64,000 nucleotides of DNA from Rhodovulum tesquicola (GTDB lineage: Bacteria; Pseudomonadota; Alphaproteobacteria; Rhodobacterales; Rhodobacteraceae), in the NCBI RefSeq assembly GCF_024128855.1, contig NZ_JAMYDV010000005.1, forward strand, positions 109,749-173,748. Direction: 5' to 3'. The notes beneath the pieces were generated by a model. That model ran no database searches, was not told the DNA's origin, and saw only the letters and a list, made by a program, of their open reading frames with translations. Shown here piece after piece: positions 34,849 through 43,909 of the stretch. Each line of letters begins with the position of its first letter. The first letter of the stretch is position 1. The position numbers were made by a program, and so were the translations under genes.

Positions 34849-36596
34849 CCGCCCGCCCCCTGAACCGTCGTGCCGCGCACCGATCCGATGGAGCGCTGCA
34901 CATCGCCCGCATTGCGCATCAGCGAGCGCACGATCTCGTCGCGCGGCCCCAGCGCCTTCTGCTGGCCGTTGTCGATCACCAGCAGCCGGTCGCAAACCGC
35001 GATGGCCGATGGCCTGTGGGTCATCACGATCACCGATTTCCCCGCCTTCTTCATGTCCGAGACGACCACGTTCAGCGCCTCCGACCCATCGGCATCCAGC
35101 GCCGAATTGGGCTCGTCCAGAACCAGCAGCACCGGGTCGTGATACAGCGCGCGCGCCAGCGCCAGCCGCTGGCGCTGGCCGCCCGACAACAGCCCGTCGC
35201 CCTCGACCAGCGGCGTGTCATAGCCCTTGGGCAGGCGCAGGACGATCTCGTGCACCCGCGCAAGCTGCGCGGCCGCCACCACGCGGGCCGGGTTCGGCTC
35301 CAGCGCCATATGCGCGATGTTCTCGGCCACCGTGCCGTCGAAGAAGCGCACATCCTGCGGCAGGCAGCCGATCAGACGGCCCAGGCGTTCGGGGCCGAAC
35401 TGGTCCAGCGTGGCCCCGTCCAGCCGCACCTCGCCCGCGCTGGGCGGCACCAGGCCCAGGATCAGCCGGGCCAGGCTCGTCTTGCCCGCCCCGCTCTTGC
35501 CGATCACGCCCAGCGCCTCGCCCGGATTCACCTCGAAGCTGATGCCGTACAGGATCGGCGGTGCGCCCTGCGCGGAGGCGCGCAGCGCCACGCCGCTCAG
35601 CGACAGCCGCGCCTTGGGATCGGGCAGGTCGGTCGGCTTGCGGCGCGCGGGCACTGAGGTCAGGAACTCCCGCAGGTTGCGCCAGCCCGATTGCGCGCGC
35701 TGGATCGCGGGCCATTGCCCCAGCACCTGATCCACCGGCGCCAGCGCCCGCCCCATCAGGATCGAGGCCGCGATCATCGCCCCCGGCGTCAACTCGCCGC
35801 CCAGCACCAGCCAGGCCCCCAGCGCCAGGATCGCCGATTGCAGGAAAAAGCGGAACGCCTTCGAGAACGAGCTGAAGCTGCCGGTGCGATCATTGGCATT
35901 CAGCCCCCGCGCGCCCGCCTCTTCCTGCAGCCGGGCCCAGCGTTCCGACATGACCGGCGCCATGCCCTGCGACCAGACCAGCGCGCCGCCCTCCTCGGCC
36001 TGCCGCGCCAGACGTTGCGCGGCATGGGCCAGCTGGTTCGACCCGTCCAGCCCCTTCTGCGTCACCATCCGGTTGACCAGCGTCACCACCACCAGCAGCG
36101 CCGCCCCCGCCAGCGACAACCAGCCCAGCATCGGGTGAAACAGGAAGATCGCGGCCAGGAAGACCGGCGTCCAGGGAAGGTCGAAAAAGGCCAGCAGCAC
36201 CGGCGAGCCGAAGACGCCGCGCACCGAATCAAGGTCCTGCAGCGCCGTCCCCCCCGGCCCCTGCCCGTTGCGCAGCGCCGACCGCTCGATCGCCGCGCCA
36301 AAGACACGCCGCCCGAACACCGCCTGAAGCCGCGCCCCGATCCGCGCAGTCACCCGCCCCCGGGCGAATTCCAGCAACCCGTAAAAGACGTAAAGCGCCG
36401 CCACCAGCAGGAACAGCGCCACCAGCGTCTCTTCGGACCGCGAGCCCAGCACCCGGTCATAGACCTGCAGCATGAACAGGGGACCGGTCAACATCAACAG
36501 GTTGGTGAAGAAACTGAACAGCGCCACGGCCCATAGCAGGCGACTGCTCCTGGCCTTGGCCAGCGTGAATTCGTTCCGGTCGTCGGCTTTGCTCAT
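34845..36596 (-). CDS. Type I secretion ABC exporter (PrtD family)
   Basis: A 583-residue exporter: six membrane segments (about 20-300) followed by an ATPase domain with Walker A GKSGAGKTS, signature LLSGGQRQRLALARAL and Walker B PVLLVLDEPNS. No C39 peptidase-like domain is present at the N-terminus, as in PrtD/AprD exporters of C-terminally signalled RTX proteins. I chose the ATG at 36596, where homology begins (FTLAKARSSRLLWAVALFSF); an in-frame ATG at 36692 would add 32 residues. No RTX substrate or TolC gene is visible nearby. Confidence 0.92.
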   Translation of the reverse strand: MSKADDRNEFTLAKARSSRLLWAVALFSFFTNLLMLTGPLFMLQVYDRVLGSRSEETLVALFLLVAALYVFYGLLEFARGRVTARIGARLQAVFGRRVFGAAIERSALRNGQGPGGTALQDLDSVRGVFGSPVLLAFFDLPWTPVFLAAIFLFHPMLGWLSLAGAALLVVVTLVNRMVTQKGLDGSNQLAHAAQRLARQAEEGGALVWSQGMAPVMSERWARLQEEAGARGLNANDRTGSFSSFSKAFRFFLQSAILALGAWLVLGGELTPGAMIAASILMGRALAPVDQVLGQWPAIQRAQSGWRNLREFLTSVPARRKPTDLPDPKARLSLSGVALRASAQGAPPILYGISFEVNPGEALGVIGKSGAGKTSLARLILGLVPPSAGEVRLDGATLDQFGPERLGRLIGCLPQDVRFFDGTVAENIAHMALEPNPARVVAAAQLARVHEIVLRLPKGYDTPLVEGDGLLSGGQRQRLALARALYHDPVLLVLDEPNSALDADGSEALNVVVSDMKKAGKSVIVMTHRPSAIAVCDRLLVIDNGQQKALGPRDEIVRSLMRNAGDVQRSIGSVRGTTVQGAGG

Positions 36597-36859
36597 CGGT
36601 CCGGCCTTGCGCGGGCGGCCACCTTGCGCACGACGCTCGGATCGCGCGGCAGGGCCAGGCGATCCGCGCGAGGGGCTCATCGGCGTCCTCATGTCATTCG
36701 GCCCTTGCGGACCCCGGCAGGCGGGCGTCCCCGCGCGCCTGAACTCGCGCATACTCAAAGCCGGTTCAGCGGCGGAATTCAAGGCTCGCGATGACGGCCC
36801 CGGTCGGAATCGCGAAACATGGCGGCCACAATCCGCCAACGATCCCGCCGCCGCAGGCC

Positions 36860-38230
36860 CTAGCCCAGCGTGGCCCGGATCGCCCGCGCGGTCGCATCCA
36901 CCACCTGGTCGGCCTCGTCCCGCGTCAGGCACAAAGGCGGGGCGAAGCCCAGGATATCGCCCTGCGGCATCGCCCGCGCGATCACGCCGTTGCGCGCCAT
37001 CTCGGCCACCACCGCGCCGGCCACCTTGCCCGCCGGATCGTGGAAGCGCCGCGCCGCCTTGTCCGCGACCAGTTCCACCGCGCACAGCATCCCCTCGCCG
37101 CGCACCTCGCCGACATGGGGGTGATCGGCCAGCGCCGTGCGCATCGCCGCCACGAAATAGGCCCCCAGCTCGGCCGCGTTCTGCACCAGCCCCAGCGCGT
37201 CCACCAGCTTCAGGTTCGCCACCCCCGCCGCCGCCCCGATCGGATGCGCCGAATAGGTCCAGCCATGGCCGATCGGCCCGTATTCGTCGGTCCCGCGCGC
37301 CAGCACGTCCCACATCCGCTGCGAGACGATCGAGGCAGACAGCGGCGCATAGGCCGAGGTCAGCCCCTTGGCCAGCGTGATCAGATCGGGCCGCAGCCCG
37401 TAATGATCGGACCCGAACATGCTGCCCAGCCGCCCGAAGCCGGTCACCACCTCGTCTGCGATCAGCAGGATGTCGTGGCGCTCCAGGATCGGCTGGATCG
37501 CGTCCCAATAGCCCGCGGGCGGCGGCACGATGCCCCCCGTGCCCATCACCGGCTCGCCGATGAAGGCGGCGATGGTTCCGGCCCCCTCGCGCGCGATCAG
37601 CGCCTCAAGCTCCGCCGCGCAGAAGGAAACGAAATCGGCCTCGGTCATGTCGGGATCGGGACGGCGATAGTAATAGGCGGGCTCGGTATGCAGGATCCGC
37701 TCCAGCGGCAGGTCGAAGCGGTCATGGAACACCTTCAGCCCGGTCATCGACCCCGTCACCAGCCCCGAGCCGTGATAGCCCCGCCAGCGGCTGATGATCT
37801 TCTTCTTTTCGGGCCGTCCCAGCAGGTTGTTGTAATGCCAGACGAGTTTGACATTCGTCTCGTTCGCATCCGACCCCGACAGCCCGAAATAGACCTTCGA
37901 CATATGCGCCGGCGCGCGGTCCATCACCATTTTCGCCAGCGTGATGCTGGCCTCGGTGCCATGGCCCACATAGGCGTGGTAATAGGCCAGTTCCCGCGCC
38001 TGTTCGGCAATCGCCTCGGCGATCTCGGACCGGCCATAGCCCACATTCACGCAGTAAAGCCCGGCAAAGGCGTCCAGAAAGCGGTTGCCGTCGCGATCCT
38101 CGATGAAACAGCCCTGCCCGGTGCGGATGATGCGTTCCGGCGCCTCGCCGCGGGCGAACTGGCCCAGATGCGTCGAGGGGTGGAAAAAGCTCTCGCGGTC
38201 CCATTGTTCCAACTGGTCGTTTCTCAGCAT
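36860..38230 (-). CDS. Class III aminotransferase, possibly DoeD-like
   Basis: A 456-residue PLP enzyme. It has YVGHGTEASITLAKMV, the SGSDANETNVKL cofactor segment, ISRWRGYHGSG, the DEVVTGFGRLG block and ITLAKGLTSAYAPL with the Schiff-base Lys. Its position divergent to an ectoine-hydrolase-like gene and an ArgE-like deacetylase suggests transamination of 2,4-diaminobutyrate (DoeD role). A beta-alanine or GABA:pyruvate activity serving the nearby pyrimidine pathway is equally possible. The ATG at 38230 is preceded by AAAGGACAGG. Substrate is inferred from context only. Confidence 0.85.
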   Translation of the reverse strand: MLRNDQLEQWDRESFFHPSTHLGQFARGEAPERIIRTGQGCFIEDRDGNRFLDAFAGLYCVNVGYGRSEIAEAIAEQARELAYYHAYVGHGTEASITLAKMVMDRAPAHMSKVYFGLSGSDANETNVKLVWHYNNLLGRPEKKKIISRWRGYHGSGLVTGSMTGLKVFHDRFDLPLERILHTEPAYYYRRPDPDMTEADFVSFCAAELEALIAREGAGTIAAFIGEPVMGTGGIVPPPAGYWDAIQPILERHDILLIADEVVTGFGRLGSMFGSDHYGLRPDLITLAKGLTSAYAPLSASIVSQRMWDVLARGTDEYGPIGHGWTYSAHPIGAAAGVANLKLVDALGLVQNAAELGAYFVAAMRTALADHPHVGEVRGEGMLCAVELVADKAARRFHDPAGKVAGAVVAEMARNGVIARAMPQGDILGFAPPLCLTRDEADQVVDATARAIRATLG

Positions 38231-38357
38231 CGCGCCTGTCCTTTCGCCCGGTTGCGGCGCCTTGCGCGCCCCTCGGATAGCCCCGCCGGGGATATCGCTC
38301 GGCGCAGGCATAGCCGGTTTGACCCGCCGCCTCCACCCCTGCCCCCCGCCACAGAGA

Positions 38358-38386
38358 TTGACGCCCCCCGCGCCATGGTCTGATAT
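38358..38386 (+). promoter_or_regulatory. Candidate promoter for the ectoine-hydrolase-like operon
   Basis: TTGACG at 38358-38363 and TGATAT at 38381-38386 are spaced by 17 bases. The -35 is strong and the -10 is weak. Transcription would begin about 30 bases before the ATG at 38423. Confidence 0.4.
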
Positions 38387-38422
38387 CGCCCGACACGCCG
38401 CCCAGCAGGAGCCATCGCCCCC

Positions 38423-39637
38423 ATGACCGAGGAAATCGTCCAGTTCGGCTACGCCACCGAGGGTCACGCGCCCTTCAGCCTGGGCGAATATGACCGCCGT
38501 CTGGGCCTTGTGCGCCGGGCGATGGAAGAGCGCGGCATCGACATCCTGTTCGTCGAGGATCCCTCGAACATGGCCTGGCTCACGGGCTATGACGGCTGGT
38601 CCTTCTATGTCCATCAGGGCGTTCTGGTCTTCCACGATGCCGACCCGATGTGGTGGGGACGGCAGATGGACGCCAATGCCGCGGTGCGCACGGTCTGGAT
38701 GGCGGGCGCCCATATCACCCATTATTCGGACGCTTACGTTCAATCGACCGAACGCCACCCGATGCAGCAGCTTGCGGACATCATCCGCGACCTGGGCTAT
38801 GGCGCCAGGCGGATCGGCGTCGAGATGGAGAACTACTATTTCTCCGCCAAGGCCTACCTGACCCTGCGTGCGGCGCTGCCCGAGGCCGAACTGGTGGACG
38901 CCACGGCGCTGGTGAACTGGCAGCGCACCGTGAAATCCGACGAGGAACTGGATTTCATGCGCCGCGCCGCGCGGATCTCGGAAAAGATGATCGACGGCGT
39001 GCTCGACCGGATCGAACCCGGCCTGCCCAAGAACCGGCTGGTGGCCGATCTCTATCACGACGCGATCACCGGCACCGACGAGGGCTGGGGCGATTACCCC
39101 GCCATCGTGCCGCTCCTGCCCTCGGGCGCGGATGCCTCGGCCTCGCACCTGACCTGGGACGGGCGGCCCTTCGCGGAAGGAGAGGCCACCTTCTTCGAGA
39201 TCTCGGGCTGCTACCGGCGCTATCACGCGCCGTTCTGCCGGACGATCTTCCTGGGCGAGCCGCCCGATTACATGCGCCGCGCCGAGGCCGCCCTGCTCGA
39301 AGGGATCGAGGCCGGATTATGGGCCGCCAAGGCCGGGAACCGGGCCTGCGACATCGCCAATGCGCTGGCCGCCCCCCTTGAACGGGCAGGCATCCGCCGC
39401 GGCGCGCGCTGCGGCTATCCGATCGGCCTCAGCTACCCGCCCGACTGGGGCGAGCGCACGATCTCCCTGCGCCCCGAGGATGACACCGTTCTGGAACCCG
39501 GCATGACCTTCCATTTCATGCCCGGCCTCTGGATGGAGAACTGGGGCCTGGAAATCACCGAATCCATTCTGATCCGCGAGGACGGCCCGGCCGAGACCTT
39601 CTGCAACCGCCCGCGCAAACTCTACGTCAAGCCATGA
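38423..39637 (+). CDS. doeA: Ectoine hydrolase-like M24 enzyme
   Basis: A 404-residue creatinase/M24-fold protein. It shares many blocks with ectoine hydrolase DoeA/EutD as I recall it: NMAWLTGYDGWSFYVHQ, MENYYFSAKAYLTLR, HLTWDGRPFAEGEATFFEIS, RYHAPFCRTIFLG and GYPIGLSYPPDWGERT. DoeA opens the ectoine ring to N-acetyl-diaminobutyrate. Typical eutE/doeB, eutC and uehABC neighbours are absent, so either the pathway is reduced or the substrate is a related cyclic compound. Its stop overlaps the start of the ArgE-like gene by 4 bases. Confidence 0.85.
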   Translation: MTEEIVQFGYATEGHAPFSLGEYDRRLGLVRRAMEERGIDILFVEDPSNMAWLTGYDGWSFYVHQGVLVFHDADPMWWGRQMDANAAVRTVWMAGAHITHYSDAYVQSTERHPMQQLADIIRDLGYGARRIGVEMENYYFSAKAYLTLRAALPEAELVDATALVNWQRTVKSDEELDFMRRAARISEKMIDGVLDRIEPGLPKNRLVADLYHDAITGTDEGWGDYPAIVPLLPSGADASASHLTWDGRPFAEGEATFFEISGCYRRYHAPFCRTIFLGEPPDYMRRAEAALLEGIEAGLWAAKAGNRACDIANALAAPLERAGIRRGARCGYPIGLSYPPDWGERTISLRPEDDTVLEPGMTFHFMPGLWMENWGLEITESILIREDGPAETFCNRPRKLYVKP

Positions 39638-40800
39638 CCGACCGGCTGGACAGCACCCGCGCGATCCTGGCCGATCTGGTGGCCTTCCCCACAATGTCCT
39701 CGGACTCGAACCTCGCGATGATCGTCCATATCGCCGCCATGCTGGGCGATCTGGGCGCGCATGTGGACCTGTTCCATGACGAGACCGGGCAGAAGGCCAA
39801 CCTGTTCGCCACGCTCGGCCCGCGCGCGGCGGGCGGCGGGATCGTGCTGTCGGGCCATACCGACGTGGTGCCGGTGACCGATCAGGACTGGTCCACCGAT
39901 CCGTTCCGGTTGCACGAGGCCGACGGGCGGCTTTACGGCCGCGGCACCTGCGACATGAAGGGCTTCATCGCCGCGACGCTGGCCATGGCGCCGGTCTGGG
40001 CGGCGCTGGACCTCAAACGCCCGCTGCATTTCGCCTTCACCCATGACGAGGAGGTGGGCTGCCTGGGCGGGCAGGCGCTGGTGGCCGAACTGGCCGCCCG
40101 CGGCCTCCGCCCCGAGGTCGCGATCATCGGCGAGCCCACCGAAATGCGCATCGTCGAGGCGCACAAGGGCTGCTGCGAATATTCGGTGGAGTTTCATGGC
40201 CTTGAGGGTCACGGCTCCAACCCCGACGCGGGCGTGAACGCCGCCGAGGCCGCGGTGCGCTATGTCGCCCGGCTGATGGAGCTGGCCGAGGCGCTGAAGA
40301 CCCGCGCCCCGCATAACAGCCCCTTCACCCCGCCCTGGACCACGATCAACCTGGGCCGCATCGCAGGCGGGCATGCCCATAACGTGATCCCCGGCCGGGC
40401 CGAAGTGGACTGGGAAATGCGCCCCGTCCAGGCCGCGGACATGGATTTCGTCAAGGACCAGATGGCCCGCCATGTGGACGAGGTCCTGCTGCCCCGAATG
40501 CGCGCCACCGATCCAGCCGCCGCCATCCTGACCCGCGTGGTGGGCGAGGTCGCCGGACTGGAACCCATGGAAGACAGCGCCGCCCGCCGCCTGCTGATGG
40601 ACCTGACCGGCGAGGCCCGCGCCGAAACCGTGCCCTTCTCGACCGAGGCGGGGCTGTTCCAGTCCATCGGCTGCGCGGCGGCCGTCTGCGGGCCGGGGTC
40701 CATCGCCCAGGCCCACAAGCCCGACGAATACATCACGCTCGACCAGCTTTCCCAATGCCTGACGATGCTGGACAATCTGGCCACCGTCCTGACCCGCTAG
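39634..40800 (+). CDS. ArgE-like M20 deacetylase
   Basis: A 388-residue zinc amidohydrolase of the acetylornithine deacetylase family. Zinc-site motifs include LSGHTDVVPV, GRGTCDMKGF, THDEEVGCLGG and IIGEPTEMRIVEAHKG; the C-terminal metal His lies in QAHKPDEYI. It is translationally coupled to the ectoine-hydrolase-like gene. It may deacetylate N-acetyl-2,4-diaminobutyrate, taking the place of the unrelated DoeB/EutE. Acetylornithine deacetylation is the conservative alternative. Confidence 0.85.
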   Translation: MTDRLDSTRAILADLVAFPTMSSDSNLAMIVHIAAMLGDLGAHVDLFHDETGQKANLFATLGPRAAGGGIVLSGHTDVVPVTDQDWSTDPFRLHEADGRLYGRGTCDMKGFIAATLAMAPVWAALDLKRPLHFAFTHDEEVGCLGGQALVAELAARGLRPEVAIIGEPTEMRIVEAHKGCCEYSVEFHGLEGHGSNPDAGVNAAEAAVRYVARLMELAEALKTRAPHNSPFTPPWTTINLGRIAGGHAHNVIPGRAEVDWEMRPVQAADMDFVKDQMARHVDEVLLPRMRATDPAAAILTRVVGEVAGLEPMEDSAARRLLMDLTGEARAETVPFSTEAGLFQSIGCAAAVCGPGSIAQAHKPDEYITLDQLSQCLTMLDNLATVLTR

Positions 40801-40828
40801 GCCCGGCCCCCGGGACGGGGACCGGGCC
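40801..40828. terminator. GC-rich hairpin between convergent genes
   Basis: GCCCGG-CCCC pairs with GGGG-A-CCGGGC across a CGGGAC loop, with one bulged A. It starts right after the stop of the ArgE-like gene and lies just before the end of the convergent ABC transporter operon. No T tract is present. Confidence 0.5.
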
Positions 40829-40836
40829 GGGGCGCG

Positions 40837-41829
40837 TTATTGCAGCGCCGCATCCGTGATCGCGTGGGTCCAGGCGCCCTCGGGCTCCTTCGTGATGACC
40901 GGATCCGAGCCCCCCGACATCAGCGACGCCACCGTGCGCGCGTAATCCTCGGGGTCCAGCGCGCCGTTCGAACCGGCGGTCAGCTTGGCCACCTCGCCCA
41001 TCATCCGCTTCTGGTGGGTCTCGGTCTGGGCGCCGGTCTCGTCATTGTCCAGAACGATCATCGCCGCCGCGTCGGGGTTTTCCTCGGCCCATTTCCACCC
41101 CTTCATCGAGGCCCGCACGAAGCGCACCAGCTTGTCCGCCTCGGCCTCGTCGGCCAACTTGGACTCCAGGACATAAAGCCCGTCCTCCAGCGTCGCGACG
41201 CCCTGATCCTCATACTTGAAGGTCACAAGCTCGTCGGCCGAGATCCCGGCATCGATCACCTGCCAGTATTCGTTATAGGTCATGGTCGAGATGCAATCGG
41301 CCTGTTTCTGCAACAAGGGATCGACATTGAAACCCTGTTTGAGCACCGTCACGCCCCCGGCCGAACCGTCGGTCGGGATGCCAAGCTGGCTCATCCAGCT
41401 CAGGAACGGGTATTCATTGCCGAAGAACCACACGCCCAGCGTGCGGCCGGGGAAATCCTCGGGGCCGGTGACGCCGCTTTCCTTCAGGCAGGTCAGCATC
41501 ATGCCCGAGGACTTGAAGGGCTGGGCGATATTGACGATCGGCGCGCCCGCCTCGCGCGCGGCCAGCGCGGACGGCATCCAGTCCACCATCACATCGGCCC
41601 CGCCCCCCATCAGCACCTGAACCGGCGCGATGTCGGGGCCGCCGGGCTTGATCGTGACATCCAGCCCTTCGTCGGCGTAGAACCCCTGGTCCAGCGCGAC
41701 GTAATAGCCCGCGAACTGGGCCTGCGTGACCCATTTCAGTTGCAGGTTCAGCTTGTCCGCCGCCTGCGCCGCCCCCGCGCCCAGCACAAGCGCCAGCGCC
41801 AGCGCCGCCGTCGTCATTCTCAGTTTCAT
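40837..41829 (-). CDS. ABC transporter substrate-binding protein, NMT1/THI5-like
   Basis: A 330-residue periplasmic binding protein with a signal peptide (TTAALALALVLGAGAAQA). The NMT1/THI5-like fold is shown by LNLQLKWVTQAQFAGYYVAL, GFYADEGLDVTIKPGGPDI and VMVDWMPSALAAREAG. Members of this family bind pyrimidine-like and other aromatic nitrogen compounds. Its operon also encodes dihydropyrimidinase, which suggests a pyrimidine, dihydropyrimidine or hydantoin-type ligand; this is inference. It is the last gene of the leftward operon. Confidence 0.9.
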   Translation of the reverse strand: MKLRMTTAALALALVLGAGAAQAADKLNLQLKWVTQAQFAGYYVALDQGFYADEGLDVTIKPGGPDIAPVQVLMGGGADVMVDWMPSALAAREAGAPIVNIAQPFKSSGMMLTCLKESGVTGPEDFPGRTLGVWFFGNEYPFLSWMSQLGIPTDGSAGGVTVLKQGFNVDPLLQKQADCISTMTYNEYWQVIDAGISADELVTFKYEDQGVATLEDGLYVLESKLADEAEADKLVRFVRASMKGWKWAEENPDAAAMIVLDNDETGAQTETHQKRMMGEVAKLTAGSNGALDPEDYARTVASLMSGGSDPVITKEPEGAWTHAITDAALQ

Positions 41830-41851
41830 CGTTACCTCCGTGTTGCCTTTG

Positions 41852-42700
41852 TTATTCGCCCCGCTGCGAGGGGTGCCAGAAGGTCACCGCCCGTTCGGCC
41901 AGTGCAACGAGGCCGTAGAATGCCGAACCGGCCAGCGCCGCCACGGCAATTTCCGCCCAGACCATGTCGAGCGCCAGCCGCCCCACCTCGGTCGAGATGC
42001 GAAATCCCATGCCCCGGATGGGGCTGCCGAAGAACTCGGCCACGATGGCCCCGATCAGCGCCAGCGTGGTCGCGATCTTGAGCCCGTTGAAGATGAAGGG
42101 CATCGCCGCCGGAAGCCGCAGCTTCAGCAGCGTCTGGCCGTAGCTTGCCGACCAGGTCCGCATCAGGTCGCGCTGCATCGGATCGCTGGCGGCCAGCCCC
42201 TGCACGGTGTTCACCAGCACCGGGAAGAACACCATGGCCACGACCACCGCCGCCTTGGACTGCCAGTCGAACCCGAACCACATCACCAGGATCGGCGCTG
42301 TGCCGATGATCGGCAGCGCCGCGATGAAATTGCCCACCGGCAAAAGGCCCTGTTTCAGGAAGGGCGAGCGGTCGATCACGATCGCGGTCAGCACCGCCGC
42401 CGAACAGCCCATCACATAACCCGACAGCGCCCCCTTGACGAAGGTCTGCACGAAATCGACCCACAGGATCGACGTGCTGGACGCGATCCGCGCGCCGATG
42501 GCCGTGGGCGGCGGCAGGATCACGCTCGGCACACCAAGGCCGCGCACCAGCCCCTCCCACACCACAAGGATCGTGAGGCCGAAAATCGCGGGCACCGCCA
42601 GCCGCACGGCCCATGTCCGCCGCCAGGCAGAGTTCGACAGCCACACGTTCAGCGCCAGCGCCGCCGCCCAGAACGCCGCGACCCCGCCCAGCCAGATCAT
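41852..42700 (-). CDS. ABC transporter permease 1
   Basis: A 282-residue permease with about seven membrane segments (for example WLGGVAAFWAAALALNVWL and AVPAIFGLTILVVWEGLV). The coupling loop GLAASDPMQRDLMRTWSASYGQ then LRLPAAMPFIFNGLK is typical of the BPD_transp_1 family. It overlaps the second permease by 4 bases and would form a heterodimeric channel with it. Confidence 0.92.
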   Translation of the reverse strand: MIWLGGVAAFWAAALALNVWLSNSAWRRTWAVRLAVPAIFGLTILVVWEGLVRGLGVPSVILPPPTAIGARIASSTSILWVDFVQTFVKGALSGYVMGCSAAVLTAIVIDRSPFLKQGLLPVGNFIAALPIIGTAPILVMWFGFDWQSKAAVVVAMVFFPVLVNTVQGLAASDPMQRDLMRTWSASYGQTLLKLRLPAAMPFIFNGLKIATTLALIGAIVAEFFGSPIRGMGFRISTEVGRLALDMVWAEIAVAALAGSAFYGLVALAERAVTFWHPSQRGE

Positions 42701-43572
42701 CGCGCCATCCCCATCCGCTTCAGCGTGATCCGCTGGATCAGCCCGATGATCCCCACCAGCGTCGCGGCCAGGATCGCGGCGGCAAACAGCGCCGACCAGA
42801 TCTGCACCGTCTGCCCGTAATAGCTGCCCGCCAGCAGCCGCGCGCCAAGCCCCCGCACCGCGCCGGTGGGCAACTCGCCCACGATGGCGCCGACAAGGCT
42901 CGCCGCCATGCCGACCTTCAGCGAGGTGAACAGATAGGGCATCGAGGATGGCCAGCGCAGCTTCCAGAACGCCTGCGACGGGCTGGCCGAATAGGTCCGC
43001 AACAGGTCAAGCTGCATCCGGTCGGGACTGCGCAGCCCCGCCACCATGCCGACCACCACCGGGAAGAAGGACAGATAGGCCGAGATGATCGCCTTGGGCA
43101 GCAGCCCGCTGATGCCGACCGAGTTCAGCACCACGATGATCATCGGCGCGATGGCCAGGATCGGGATGGTCTGGGACGCGATCGCCCAGGGCATCACGCT
43201 CATGTCCATCGCGCGGTTATGCACGATGCCCACGGCCAGCAGGATGCCCAGCCCGGTCCCGATGCCGAAACCCACCAGCGTCGCCGACAGCGTGACCCAG
43301 CCATGCCAGATCAGGCTGCGCCGCGTGAAGGCCCTGCCCTCCAGCACCATGGCGCCCGTGGTGTTCCACAACTCCGCCCCGACCTGATGCGGCGCGGGCA
43401 GCTTGGGGCGGTCCTGCGCCATCGTGTCGGCGACGATCTGGGCGATTGTCAGGTCCTGCCCGGCGCGGGCCGCCTGATCCAGCGTCCATTGCCGGTTCAG
43501 CATCACCGCCGCGCCATACCACAGCGCCAGGATCGCCATCACCACCGTCAGGATCGGCAGGACGCTACGCAT
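42697..43572 (-). CDS. ABC transporter permease 2
   Basis: A 291-residue permease of the same family. It has a longer N-terminal periplasmic region (residues 25-85) and the coupling loop LRSPDRMQLDLLRTYSASPS then KLRWPSSMPYLFTSLK. Its ATG overlaps the stop of the small upstream membrane protein by 8 bases, so the two are probably co-translated. Confidence 0.92.
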   Translation of the reverse strand: MRSVLPILTVVMAILALWYGAAVMLNRQWTLDQAARAGQDLTIAQIVADTMAQDRPKLPAPHQVGAELWNTTGAMVLEGRAFTRRSLIWHGWVTLSATLVGFGIGTGLGILLAVGIVHNRAMDMSVMPWAIASQTIPILAIAPMIIVVLNSVGISGLLPKAIISAYLSFFPVVVGMVAGLRSPDRMQLDLLRTYSASPSQAFWKLRWPSSMPYLFTSLKVGMAASLVGAIVGELPTGAVRGLGARLLAGSYYGQTVQIWSALFAAAILAATLVGIIGLIQRITLKRMGMAR

Positions 43573-43780
43573 CCGGCGGCCTCCGCGGACTGCGCGTGGC
43601 GCCGAACCGCTTGCCCAGCAGATGCAGCACCAGAACCGCCGGCGCCACCGTCACCAGAAAGGCGACCCAGCCCAGCAGCGGCGAGGCGCTGACACCCAGA
43701 TCGAAGGCCCAGGCCAGCACCACCGCCAGCCAGACCACCGCCAGCCCCAGCCAGACCCAGCGCCTGGTCGTCATGGGCAT
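43565..43780 (-). CDS. Small two-helix membrane protein of the ABC operon
   Basis: A 71-residue protein of unknown function. Two hydrophobic segments are visible (WVWLGLAVVWLAVVLAWAF and LLGWVAFLVTVAPAVLVLHLL), followed by a basic tail KRFGATRSPRR. It overlaps the next permease gene by 8 bases and lies 129 bases after the ATPase gene. It may be an accessory subunit of the transporter. Confidence 0.6.
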   Translation of the reverse strand: MPMTTRRWVWLGLAVVWLAVVLAWAFDLGVSASPLLGWVAFLVTVAPAVLVLHLLGKRFGATRSPRRPPDA

Positions 43781-43909
43781 CCCCCCTCCCTTGCCGATCG
43801 CATACGCGACGAACGATTTGCGGATGTCGCGGCGTCACGCGGGGCGCGGCCCAAAGTCCGATGAAAGTCCGATGGAATTCCGATGGAATTCCGATACCCG
43901 GTTTCGGCC

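Noticed and set aside
36597..36859. Possible additional N-terminal region or small gene upstream of the ABC exporter
   Set aside because: Open frames here lack conserved motifs. Only an alternative exporter start at 36692 is plausible and is noted with that gene.
38318..38333. A TTGACC half-site between the two divergent ectoine-region genes
   Set aside because: The second arm of a RutR-type palindrome is absent (GCCTCC instead of GGTCAA).
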